DNA of 64,000 nucleotides from contig CATNEN010000007.1 of NCBI GenBank assembly GCA_950097015.1, positions 7,360,001 through 7,424,000 on the forward strand. Direction: 5' to 3'. Under the pieces are notes generated by a model that was given only the letters and a program-made list of their open reading frames with translations, did not search any database and was not told the origin of the DNA. Numbering within the stretch: the stretch's first letter is position 1; each line of letters opens with the position of its first letter. The DNA is from Macrostomum hystrix (taxonomy: Eukaryota; Platyhelminthes; Macrostomidae). Position numbers and translations under genes: made by a program. Shown here in pieces: positions 1 to 33,000 of the stretch.

Positions 1-111
1 CTCGGTTCATGCTGGATGCTCTGCAGCAGAATCTTCAGCCAACAGAAGCAATCGCAGATTAACGACGTGGAAATGCAGCAGTCTCCGCCGCCTTATTCTA
101 TAGCAGTCTGA
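1..111 (+). CDS. 3' end of an unidentified gene (last exon, partial)
   Basis: The window opens inside this gene. Frame 1 gives 36 codons ending in TGA at 109-111. The visible peptide begins with a hydrophobic, cysteine-containing stretch (CWMLCSRIF), continues as a Gln/Ser-rich hydrophilic tail and ends PPPYSIAV. This looks like the end of a membrane segment followed by a short cytoplasmic tail. PPPY fits a PPxY motif of the kind bound by WW domains, and the extreme C-terminus (IAV) is hydrophobic, as in PDZ ligands. An AATAAA signal follows at 189-194, about 80 bp after the stop, which supports a true gene end. The family cannot be named from so little sequence. Confidence is moderate that this is coding and low for the membrane-tail reading. 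Confidence 0.5.
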   Translation, partial: LGSCWMLCSRIFSQQKQSQINDVEMQQSPPPYSIAV

Positions 112-188
112 GATCCAAAAAACAAAGCTTACTAGTAGTAGCATTTAAGATAAAGTCACGACAACAGTTGGCAATAATTAAACTGAGG

Positions 189-194
189 AAATAA
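189..194 (+). terminator. polyadenylation signal AATAAA of the upstream gene
   Basis: A canonical AATAAA lies 78 bp after the TGA at 109-111, with a T/G-containing stretch following. It is the expected 3' end signal for the partial gene at the left edge. Confidence 0.5.
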
Positions 195-484
195 AGATTG
201 CACATAGTCTTTATTGAAATGGTCGGCAGGCAGAGATATTGATATGATACCTTCGATCATTAACGCGGTACCAGTTAAACAATCCCACACAGGATCTCAG
301 GATCCTGTTTGTCGAGAGGCCAAAACCACTTATATGATTCTTAAAGCATGTTTGATATTACGTACACTTTATTTACAGTATATCCTGTCATTTTTAAATC
401 GCCCGCAAAATTGTTTTTCATCACACACATCAAAGTACTTCGCGATTGTTAAACAAATGTTTTTTTCCCTAAGAAGGCTCGCCA

Positions 485-715
485 GCGACTAGGCAATTCT
501 GTCCATTCCGTTGTCTCCTAAGCACACACGCACACAGATGCCTTGGAGGTTTTGCCCCTTTAAGTGGCGTAAATTGCACGACAAGCCCCCCACGCCTTTT
601 CTCCGCGGCTGCACGCCGAATAAATGCGGCCTCGCCGCGGAATCGAACCCAGAGACCTTAGAAGGAGAGGCAAACGCGTGAGACCGTTCTGCCACTCAAC
701 CCCTTTGTCCCTTTT
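485..715 (-). repeat. tRNA-derived SINE-like element
   Basis: Read on the minus strand, the sequence from about 710 down starts with an A-box-like TGGCAGAACGG. About 40 bp later comes a B-box-like GGTTCGATTCC, the spacing of a tRNA internal promoter. The downstream body contains the words GACAGAATTGCCTAGTCGCTGG, split here as GACAGAATTGCC and TAGTCGCTGG. Close variants of these recur in the intron repeat near 22980-23040. The tRNA-like head does not keep a full cloverleaf sequence, so it is called a SINE rather than a tRNA gene. Exact ends and target duplication were not resolved. Confidence 0.55.
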
Positions 716-2300
716 TGGAGAGGGATTGATTATTGATGGATTAAAAAGTACAAAAATACATGCCGATAGTAATTATTGGTACTATTATCATTACTAATTG
801 TGCACTTAATAGTGCTTATTTTTTAAAGATATTTTACATCTGAATTTTTTCAACGCCCGGATTCAATCAAAAGCGTTGTTGCTCGCTTATTGTTTCGCAG
901 TGATATGAACCACAATTTTCTGCGAAACGAGTTTTTACTATTTGATAACATTAACACTCTTCGTAACTGTAATCATATGCGGTAACGACGTTAATTCGCA
1001 GAACACCGTGAACAGTCGTGCTTGTTAGTCTGGCTTAGTTTGTGTTCGATAATTTGTTTATATACTTTTTGGCTTGGCAAATTTTATACTTTAGTGCTTC
1101 AGCCTTCGGACCGATTCTAAAACTTTTTAATTAGCCACAGTAATGAGTTATATATATGTCTTTTGTCTCTCGAAATACATATACATTGTTCTTAATTTTG
1201 ATAACTATAACTATAAGTGATGACTAGCACACTGCTAAATAAACACATCCAGTTAAACACCTTCTAAAGTAATTAACTTAAATTTTGACCAGCCAATTCC
1301 CTAATTGTCTAACAAAGCTGAAAGAAAATGCTTTTTCTGTCTATCCTAGCACATTATCATATAAAACTGTATTTTATTACTGAGAAGTTAAAAAGTGTTG
1401 GCCATTTTATAACATTTTTATCTAGTAAGTTTTTTACCATGATACTATTAGTTAATATAGCTATTTTTGTAATAGCAATATTGCATAGGTTTTGATTGTA
1501 TACTTAATGCTATAGAGTTGCATAAATATTTACAACTATTCTCCACTTGATCTTTTTAGACAAAAGGAAAAAAAGCATTTTATTAGGTTAATATTTTCAA
1601 GCTGTTTAACTTAAAACATTTCTAGCTAGTACTAGCAATAGCTAGGCCATTGGTTAAAATTATTTGATCTGCTTTACTAGTACTAGGCCCTAATACTAGT
1701 TACAGTTGGTTAAATACTTAGGCCTATTTAGTTATATTTCTTTATTTAGTTGTCTATGGTTTGGTTATGGGGTTTAGGAAAAAAGGAAAGAATCATTATA
1801 ATTGTCAGACTTTCTTTTCTGACAATGTTTTGTCTATCTTTTTGTATATTTTTCAAACTAGTCACTTAGACAAAGTAGTCAAGAATTAGCCACAAAAGGA
1901 TTTTTTGCATTTTTTTATTGAGATAATAAGTTTTCAAATACCAATTAGATATTATTTGTACAAATGTTAATGCAATACAAATAAGAAGACAGATTTACAC
2001 TTTTGGTATATTGGCTTTGTAACAAACTATGCTTTAGGTTGGATATTAACTGAATAGGCTAAGAATTTTTTGTATTTATAGCAATATTTACCATTTTTAT
2101 TACACTCTGCCTCATAAAAACAGTATAAATATAAAGGGATTAGCTAACTGAATAGGGGCCTATGTTAAGAACAGTGCATAAATGTTGTTGTATATACCCT
2201 CACAATTTTTGTAGATTTTCCGATAGGAAGCATTGTGCAATATAGAAAAATATGTGCCTTTAAAATTAGTATACTCCTTATATACATGGCGATGTGCTTT
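716..2300. other. AT-rich intergenic region, no gene seen
   Basis: This stretch of about 1.6 kb between the left-edge gene and NALCN is strongly AT-rich with short A and T runs. It has no coding-quality ORF and no tandem array. It presumably contains the NALCN promoter and any 5' non-coding exon. A good 3' splice signal (TGCTTTCTTCAG, AG at 2305-2306) lies 68 bp before the proposed NALCN start. It may be a cis acceptor for a non-coding exon or a spliced-leader trans-splice site. Confidence 0.6.
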
Positions 2301-2373
2301 CTTCAGATATTGGCCCAACTTCAAAGATCTAACAACTGACAGTGACGTAATCTGTTGCTGCCCCATCTGCGCC

Positions 2374-24987
<22,614 letters not shown>

Positions 24988-24989
24988 AA

Positions 24990-25097
24990 CAGGGCTTTGA
25001 AACACTGTGTATGAAGGTCCCAGGTTTGAATCCTGTTGTATATTTATATATGTGCAACTTTTACGAAGTCTAGTTCTGTTCACAGGCCTAGAAAAAC

Positions 25098-25130
<33 letters not shown>
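24990..25130 (+). repeat. SINE-like tail with (ATT)n microsatellite behind NALCN
   Basis: Directly after the NALCN stop, GGTTTGAATCC (a B-box-like word with one change) begins near 25023. About 60 bp later the sequence ends in a pure ATT run of about ten units (25098-25128). A B-box followed by a simple-repeat tail is typical of a tRNA-derived SINE. No AATAAA was seen nearby, so the NALCN 3' end is not located. Confidence 0.4.
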
Positions 25131-25940
25131 TATATATTTTCCAATCTCTATGAATAAGGGCGCATTCGGTATTTTTGTCTTTTAAAACCCGGGAAAGCTT
25201 TGTTTTACCTATGTACCTACTCTTCTAAGTAGATTAGTGCGAGTATAAGCCTTATTTTATTACCATTGGGAGCTGGCTTCGGTACCGAATTGACACTACA
25301 AACATCCTAGAATGAAAGATAGCTTAAGAAATAGCCACATTTTTCAGGAATTTCATTGTCTATCTAAGGAAAGTGTCCTGCAGTGCTCAAATATGCCTGG
25401 TCAAGCCTGAGTCCAATGGGATTCTCGTGGCGAAAGAAGTGAGTAGAAAATAGCGAGTCTATTGTGCTTATTTCGCTTATGTAAAAAGCTTATCTGACCA
25501 TTATTCACATCTTAGCTAATCTACTTTAAACAGCAGGTATATTTTTTAGTTTTTTTGCATTGCCTTATCCGCTGCTCAATCAGTTAAGTGTTTTTTTTTC
25601 TGAGAATCAGTATTTTACGCAGCCAGCTATCTAACCTGCTGATTTAGTAAACGCCTTAACGGGATATTGCAGCAGTTCTGCTTCGAAAAAAAGCCAACAG
25701 TTGTGCGTCGCTGCTTCGAGCATTTTGTTTCTCTGTTGTCAATCTCTTTTAATAGCGAAGCAGATTTTAGCCACAGGAATACCTGTTGGACAATGACAGG
25801 TCGGTGATGTGTGACCCTGTGTTACACTGATCTGTACGTATTATGGAATTCTACAATGAGGCTTTGTATCGAGAATCTAGTTATTAACGCTGGTGTGGAT
25901 TGCTGATGGCCTTAGACAAGCTTATAAGTATCAAAGCCTT
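25131..25940. other. AT-rich 3' flank of NALCN, nothing recognised
   Basis: There is no coding-quality ORF, array or RNA gene in this stretch of about 800 bp. Confidence 0.6.
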
Positions 25941-25944
25941 TATT

Positions 25945-26915
25945 AGTAACCCACCCCTTAATGTCAGAGCCTCAGAAACCCACCCCTGAGTGTCAGAGCC
26001 TCAGAAACCCTCCCCTGAGTGTCAGAGCCTTGGAAACCCACCCCTGAGTGTCAGAGCCTTGGAAACCCACCCCTGAGTGTCAGAGCCTTGGAAACCCACC
26101 CCTGAATGTCAGAAACCCAACCCTGAGTTTCAGAAACCCACTCCTGAGTGTCAGAGCCTTAGAAACCCACTCCTGAGTGTCAGAGCCTTAGAAACCCACT
26201 CCTGAATGTCAGAAACCCACTCCTGAGTGTCAGAGCCTTAGAAACCCACTCCTGAGTGTCAGAGCCTTAGAAACCCACTCCTGAATGTCAGAAACCCACT
26301 CCTGAGTGTCAGAGCCTTAGAAACCCACTCCTGAGTGTCAGAGCCTTAGAAACCCACTCCTGAATGTCAGAAACCCACTCCTGAGTGTCAGAGCCTTGGA
26401 AACCCACCCCTGAATGTCAGAAACCCAACCCTGAGTTTCAGAAACCCACTCCTGAGTGTCAGAGCCTTAGAAACCCACTCCTGAGTGTCAGAGCCTTAGA
26501 AACCCACTCCTGAATGTCAGAAACCCACTCCTGAGTGTCAGAGCCTTAGAAACCCACTCCTGAGTGTCAGAGCCTTAGAAACCCACTCCTGAATGTCAGA
26601 AACCCACTCCTGAGTGTCAGAGCCTTAGAAACCCACTCCTGAATGTCAGAAACCCACCCCTGAGTGTCAGAAACCCACCCCTTAATGTCACAGCCTCAGA
26701 AACCCACCCCTGAGTGTCAGAGCCTCAGAAACCCTCCCCTGAGTGTCAGAGCCTTGGAAACCCACCCCTGAGTGTCAGAGCCTTGGAAACCCACCCCTGA
26801 GTGTCAGAGCCTCAGAAACCCTCCCCTGAATGTCAGAAACCCACCCCTGAGTGTCAGAGCCTTGGAAACCCACCCCTGAATGTCAGCCTCAGAAACCCAC
26901 CCCTGAAATTCTAAG
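25945..26915. repeat. about 30-bp minisatellite between NALCN and FAN1
   Basis: The unit is built from GAAACCCACTCCTGAGTGTC and AGAGCCTTA, about 29-30 bp, mixed with shorter about 18-bp units lacking the AGAGCC part. The outer copies have CACCCC where central copies have CACTCC, giving a layered array with the same variants at both margins. Confidence 0.9.
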
Positions 26916-27052
26916 CCTTAAGAACAATTTGCACCATTGAGTGAAAGTCTTCATAGTCAATCACCTGCACTGCTTTCAGGCTAAACCATTGACAACTTCC
27001 AGCACTATCGATTGTTGAATAAATATTATCCAAGTACTGCGCCCTTGAGCTG

Positions 27053-30000
27053 ATGTCGAAGGCGGCGGACAGTGACGGCAGCGACAGCGACTGCCAGATT
27101 GTCAGCTGTCAGGTGTCGCCGCCGAAGCCGCAGCCGCGCCGGCAAAGCAGCCTGTTTGATTTCTTCGGCTTCAAAGGAGGCGGCGGCGGCAGCGGCAGCA
27201 GAATTAGTGATCAAGCGACAAAGTCTCAAAGCTCTAGCAAATCATCCGTGAAGAAGCAGCAGCAGCAGCAGCAGCAGAAGGAAAATCATCATCGAAAGCG
27301 CAGTCTGGAATTTGACGATCTCGATCATTTCGTTGCCGGCGGCTGCATTGAACAGCGTCGGAAAGCAGAAGCCGAAGCTGAGGCCAAAGCGGAAGCGGAA
27401 GGAGCCGTACAAAAGGAGGATGAGGAGGCGGATGATGAAGCTCCGGATGCTGGGGAGCAGCCCTACTATGCCAGGTGGTTCGCGCACATTGTGAGCACGG
27501 TGAGTGAGGCATAAGTTGTTAATTATTTCATTATCGATCAGCTACTGGGGCGTGAAAATTCAACTGTTTTGGCCAAATATTTTATGCTTAAACGCGCGGC
27601 GCAGAAATTAGCTGCAAAATAATTTGATTTCAACTTTTAAAGTGCGTCACCTTTTCGATGTGAAACATTTCGGAAGTGTTGCCAATTAGCTTTCAAAGAC
27701 TGTCCAGACACTTTAAGTAGAGATATTTTTGGATATTCTAAAGACTGAGTGATTACGGTTTGCGCTACTGGGAGTTGAGTGTTTAAGGGCTCAAGTTGGA
27801 CAGAAATTTTTAACTTCTTCCAAGCAAATCCGGCCGAATTAACGCCTGCATCAACGATTGCTCATTAGTGTTAGCTGTTTGCATGCCCGCATCAACGATT
27901 GCTCATTAGTGTTAGCTGTTTGCATGCCCGCATCAACGATTGCTCATTAGTGTTAGCTGTTTGCATGCCCGCATCAACGATTGCTCATTAGTATTAGCTG
28001 TTTGCATGCCCGCATCAACGATTGCTCATTAGTATTAGCTGTTTGCATGCCCGCATCAACGATTGCTCATTAGTGTTAGCTGTTTGCATGCCCGCATCAA
28101 CGATTGCTCATTAGTATTAGCTGTTTGCATGCCCGCATCAACGATTGCTCATTAGTGTTAGCTGTTTGCATGCCCGCATCAACGATTGCTCATTAGTATT
28201 AGCTGTTTGCATGCCCGCATCAACGATTGCTCATTAGTATTAGCTGTTTGCATGCCCGCATCAACGATTGCTCATTAGTGTTAGCTGTTTGCATGCCCGC
28301 ATCAACGATTGCTCATTAGTATTAGCTGTTTGCATGCCCGCATCAACGATTGCTCATTAGTATTAGCTGTTTGCATGCCCGCATTTGTTCTTTTTTTAGT
28401 ATCTCCTAAAATATTCAACTAAATGCCATGAAAATTCAAAACACGGGCTAGAATTTTCTACTCATAAAATAACTTCCAGAATTACAAAACATCGGCATCG
28501 TCGAGATATTCAACGGTTTTCGTCGGGTTGTCAGGGGACAAAAACCACCAATATGGGCATACTTTAAGAGGCATCTCAAGGGGCGAGTGGGTCAGCGGCT
28601 AACGTCGCTGCCTCGCACTCCAAAGGACGCTAGTTCGATTTACCTTTCAAGTCACGATTTAATATCGGGGCTTGTTGGAGGGTTTGGACAGTAGCGACCG
28701 GCGGAGGTGCACCATATTTCGTGCAATCAAAGCTTGAAACAATAGTTTCGCTCCTACCTTTCTGTGTGCCTGTTCTGCGTTGCGTGAGTTGTGTGCGTTG
28801 GCGCTGGGGCGTGAGACCTTGTGGGGGGTGGCTGGAGGGCGGGTGTACACCGCCGCGCGCTTTCTGGATTTCCGTCAGCGCGATTGGATAAGTGTACACT
28901 CATCACCCGGCCCCCCCTGAGGACTGATTTCTTATCAGCCTTCCGCCCCGGCTTGGTCTGCTCTGTGCGTGTGGGGCTGGGGTGGGGGGCACTGCTGCCT
29001 ATTCTGGGTGCCTCCTGCCCTCCCCGGCTGGTCTGTGCTGCTGTGTGTGGTGCCTGCTTAGGGGAGGCGGCGCGATGGGCGCTAAGCGCCTAGTTCGCCG
29101 GTCTGGGGGCGTGCCGCTCCGTCGCTTGTGCGACAAGTGCCCCGGGCCCCCCTGCAAATAGATAGAGGAATCTCAAAGACGGCTACTTTTGTTGAAGATC
29201 CCGACGGTGTGCCGCCGATGCCGGCGATGAAGCCTGGTGCCTGGGATGCTGAGAACAAAGGTCCATGCGACAGATGGACTCTGATTATTGAACCAATATG
29301 GATTCGCCGTTTACACAGAGCAATGTTAGTTGTCCTTGTCACCGGGGTCTTCGACAAGAACCGCTGAGTATCTCGACCATGCTAGCGTAGGACAACTTTG
29401 AAAGTTAGTCCATCGTAAAGGGCAGAAAATTTTAATTCAGATTGTGGACTTTCACTCAAATCGGTCATTCGGTTTGGGAGCTGTCGTGAAGTAGGCAGTG
29501 CGTATTTGAAACACACCCGACGTCTTTCCCCATGGGAAAAATAGCGTTGTCTTTCTACTCTTAAGCGGACTTAAAATGGACATTCCCCTAACCTAAATTT
29601 TTAAAGACTTATGGGAATTTAGGCGTGAGATACGTGAGATTCATGACTTTAGGAGTGAGATATGTGAGATACTTGGATATCACATCTTGAGTCTTGACTG
29701 AGAAGCATGAGCCATTGTCCACTCCTTCTGTCGCAGGTGTCGCAGGACTCGGAGCTGGAGTTCCTGTTCTCAACGGAGCAGCGCCAGCAGCTGGCCGCCG
29801 TGGCCCGGCTGCCACCGGAGCGGCCGGAGCTGCGCCTGCTGGCCCGCCTCCTGTGCCGGACGCTCCGCTTCCACCGGCCGGCGCGGCTGCGCTACCCGGA
29901 GCTCGGCGTCCCACCGGAGCAGGCCTTCGTCGGCCTCGCCAGTCTGGGCCTGGCTGAGAGCCTCGCTGAAGCGTCGCCACCGCCCAGCCTCGCCGAACTG

Positions 30001-33000
30001 TTGTCTCTCTGCAGCTGTCCGGAGCTGATCGACGTCGCTAAACGACTCGGCGGCGGCATCGCCAGCGGGCTGGTCGGGGCCGGCCGTCGGCGTGACGGCC
30101 TCACCCGCTCGCTGCTGCGGGCCAGCGCCAACTCCTTGTCAGCCGGCGCATTCCGAGCCGAGCCGCGTCCGGCCGCCGCCTGCCGGGTTCGCCGCGCCGT
30201 TCTTGCCGCCATCGGGCCAGCTTGGCGTCTGCGGCCGGCGGCTGCCGACCTGCTCGAAGCCGCCTTCCTAGCCTTTCACATTGAGCTGCACGACACGGAA
30301 GCGACCAACGTGTTCCAGGTGGGTGGGCGAGAACTGATCTGGGAAAAATCACAGACTGAGTAGCGATAATTAGAGACTGAGTAGGGATAATCCTAGACTG
30401 AGTAGCAATAAGTAGGGCAATCAGAATGAGTAGGAATAATAAGAGTATGAGTAAGGATAATTAGCTACTGGGTAGGGATAATTAAAGATTGAGTAGGGAT
30501 AATTAGCGACTGAGTAGGGATAATAAATTACTGAGTAAGGATGCTTCGCGACTAAGTGGTTATAATTAGAAACTGAGTAAGGATAATGAGAGTTTGAGTA
30601 GGGATAATTAGAGACTGGGTAGGGATAATTAGCGACTGAGTAGGGATAATGAGAGTTTGAGTAGGGATAATGAGAGTTAGAGTAGGGATAATGAAAGATT
30701 GAGTAGGCATAATTAAAAATTGACTAGGGATAATTAGCGACTGAGTAGGGATAATAAATCACTGAGTAGGGATAATAAATCACTGAGTAGGGATAATTAG
30801 CGACTGAGTAGGGATAATAAATCACTGAGTAGGGATGCTTCGCGACTAAGTGGTTATAATTAGAAACTGAGTAAGGATAATGAGTGTATGAGTAGGGATA
30901 ATGAGAGTATGAGTAGGGATAATGAGACTGAGTAGGAATGATTAGAGTCAGTGAAGACAGCTTGCAGCAAGGCTACAACAAAATGGCATTGCTTTTTTGA
31001 TGCATTAGTGAGAAAAAGTTATTGGAAAATTCCATAGCGAATCTGGAAATTTCTTCTTAGCACAACAGCTGCAAGTGGGGTGTATAAACAGAGGGCAATT
31101 CATCAAGAACATTTTACCTGCCGCCTGCCATCAGCGAAATTGCTTCCCAAATTTGCGAGTAAGAGAGTGCCAGACTGAGGCCCGTGGCCCCCTGCTTTGC
31201 CGAGATTTCAGCCAGTGGAAAATGCTACTCGACTCAGTCCCTGCATTGGCACCCTGCCATCCGCTGGAGTGACCCCTGTTGTCAGGGGCGCTTCTCGCAG
31301 AGCACTGGCATCTATTTTTGGCTTCTCATCACCGTTGTTGGTATTATTTGCTCAAAATATACCAGTGCCGACTGTTTCCCATTGAGATTGAGTAGGGATT
31401 ATTGCTAATCAGGCAATGAGTGGGATTATTTTGATATCTAACGAAAATTAGATTCGTCATCTGAGTTTTTCATTGTAGAAACAACAATTCTGAAAATAGA
31501 ATCTGACTGAAGGGCTTCAAAATAAAACAGTTCTTCTGTGAGTAGCATGTACCACTGATCAATAACTGATCAGTAATTTTGAAACGCATCAATGAGTCCT
31601 TGGGTGTGATGCTACTCTAACTCATTGTTCCATTCCCAAATTAGACATCAACTAGCAACCAAGACCCCCTTTGGGGGAAGCAAATCACGCTTTACAGCCC
31701 TGGGAAGAAGAATAATTTAAAATATGCAACTTCAATACTATGATTATCTTTTCTTAATATCCCCTTGATAAATCGTGCTATCTCTTGACAAAGTTTACTA
31801 CTCCCTCTAAAATTTATGCTACCCCCTGATAATTCATGCTCTTACCTCGATAATTCATGCTACCCCCTTGATGAATCAATTAAACTATACTCCCTCAATA
31901 ATTTATGCTACGCCATCGAGAATGCAGACCCCCTCAACTCATACTTCCCCTCGTTAATTCATGCTCCCCCTCGTTAATAAATGCTATTAACAGTAGATAA
32001 TTCATGCTTCCCCCTCGATAATTCATGCTTCCCCCTCGATAATTCATGCTTCCCCCTCGATAATTCATGCTTCCCCCTCGATAATTCATGCTTCCCCCTC
32101 GATAATTCATGCTTCCCCCTCGATAATTCATGCTTCCCCCTCGATAATTCATGCTTCCCCCTCGATAATTCATGCTTCCCCCTCGATAATTCATGCTTCC
32201 CCCTCGATAATTCATGCTTCCCCCTCGATAATTCATGCTTCCCCCTCGATAATTCATGCTTCCCCCTCGATAATTCATGCTTCCCCCTCGATAATTCATG
32301 CTTCCCCCTCGATAATTCATGCTTCCCCCTCGATAATTCATGCTTCCCCCTCGATAAATCATGCTACCCTCTTTAATAAATCATTTTATAGTTTTAAAAA
32401 ACTCCTTGAAAGCATTATGTGATTACCTGAAAATCTCATTCTTTCTCCTGGAAATCTAATGCAATCCTTTCACGAAATCAATATATTCCCTAGATATCGA
32501 ATGCTTTTCCCCATTTCTTTCTAGTTCTGAATCTGATTACGCTTGCAGCTATGCTGGAAAATTTTTGTTAGTTTGGAATATAAATTTTTTATAGCTTCCT
32601 TTATTTTTTAATCCTATTGAATATTGCTTGCAAGAATGCTTGAAAAATATTAAAACTTAAAGTGAACAGCGCTAATAGCTTTCCTAAAAGTCTTTTCTTA
32701 TATTTTCGAATCTAAAAACGCTGGCAGAAATGCTCCAAAATTCTTTACTCAGCTTTGTTTCGAATAAAACTTGCTGCTGCACTCAAAAAATCAATTTTCC
32801 TTTTCTCAGAGCGAGACGAGCAATTAAGCAAAAAAATATTTGCTTTGACAGTAGCTAATCAATAACTCTTACTATTAACAGTTAGTCGTACCCAAAAAAC
32901 AAAGAAATAAGTAATAATAAACTTATGCGAACCGTACTTACATTTTTACTGTTGATAATAGAAGATTACAATATATATCCTGCTACCACTCGATAAACCA

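Noticed and set aside
27845-28383. CRISPR-like array (41-bp repeats)
   Set aside because: Copies are contiguous with no unique spacers, and the context is an animal intron.
28580-28650. tRNA gene
   Set aside because: A-box and B-box words are present but the arms do not pair as a tRNA, the B-box is degenerate, and the unit is bounded by a target duplication with a long body, as in a SINE. The same reasoning applies near 640-710.
29128-29367. 79-codon plus-strand ORF in FAN1 intron 1
   Set aside because: It spans the end of a SINE and one arm of an inverted repeat, and has no splice sites compatible with FAN1 phases.
31075-31408. Three overlapping short ORFs in FAN1 intron 2
   Set aside because: No motif, no conserved splice context, and FAN1 exons 2 and 3 join directly in phase across this region.
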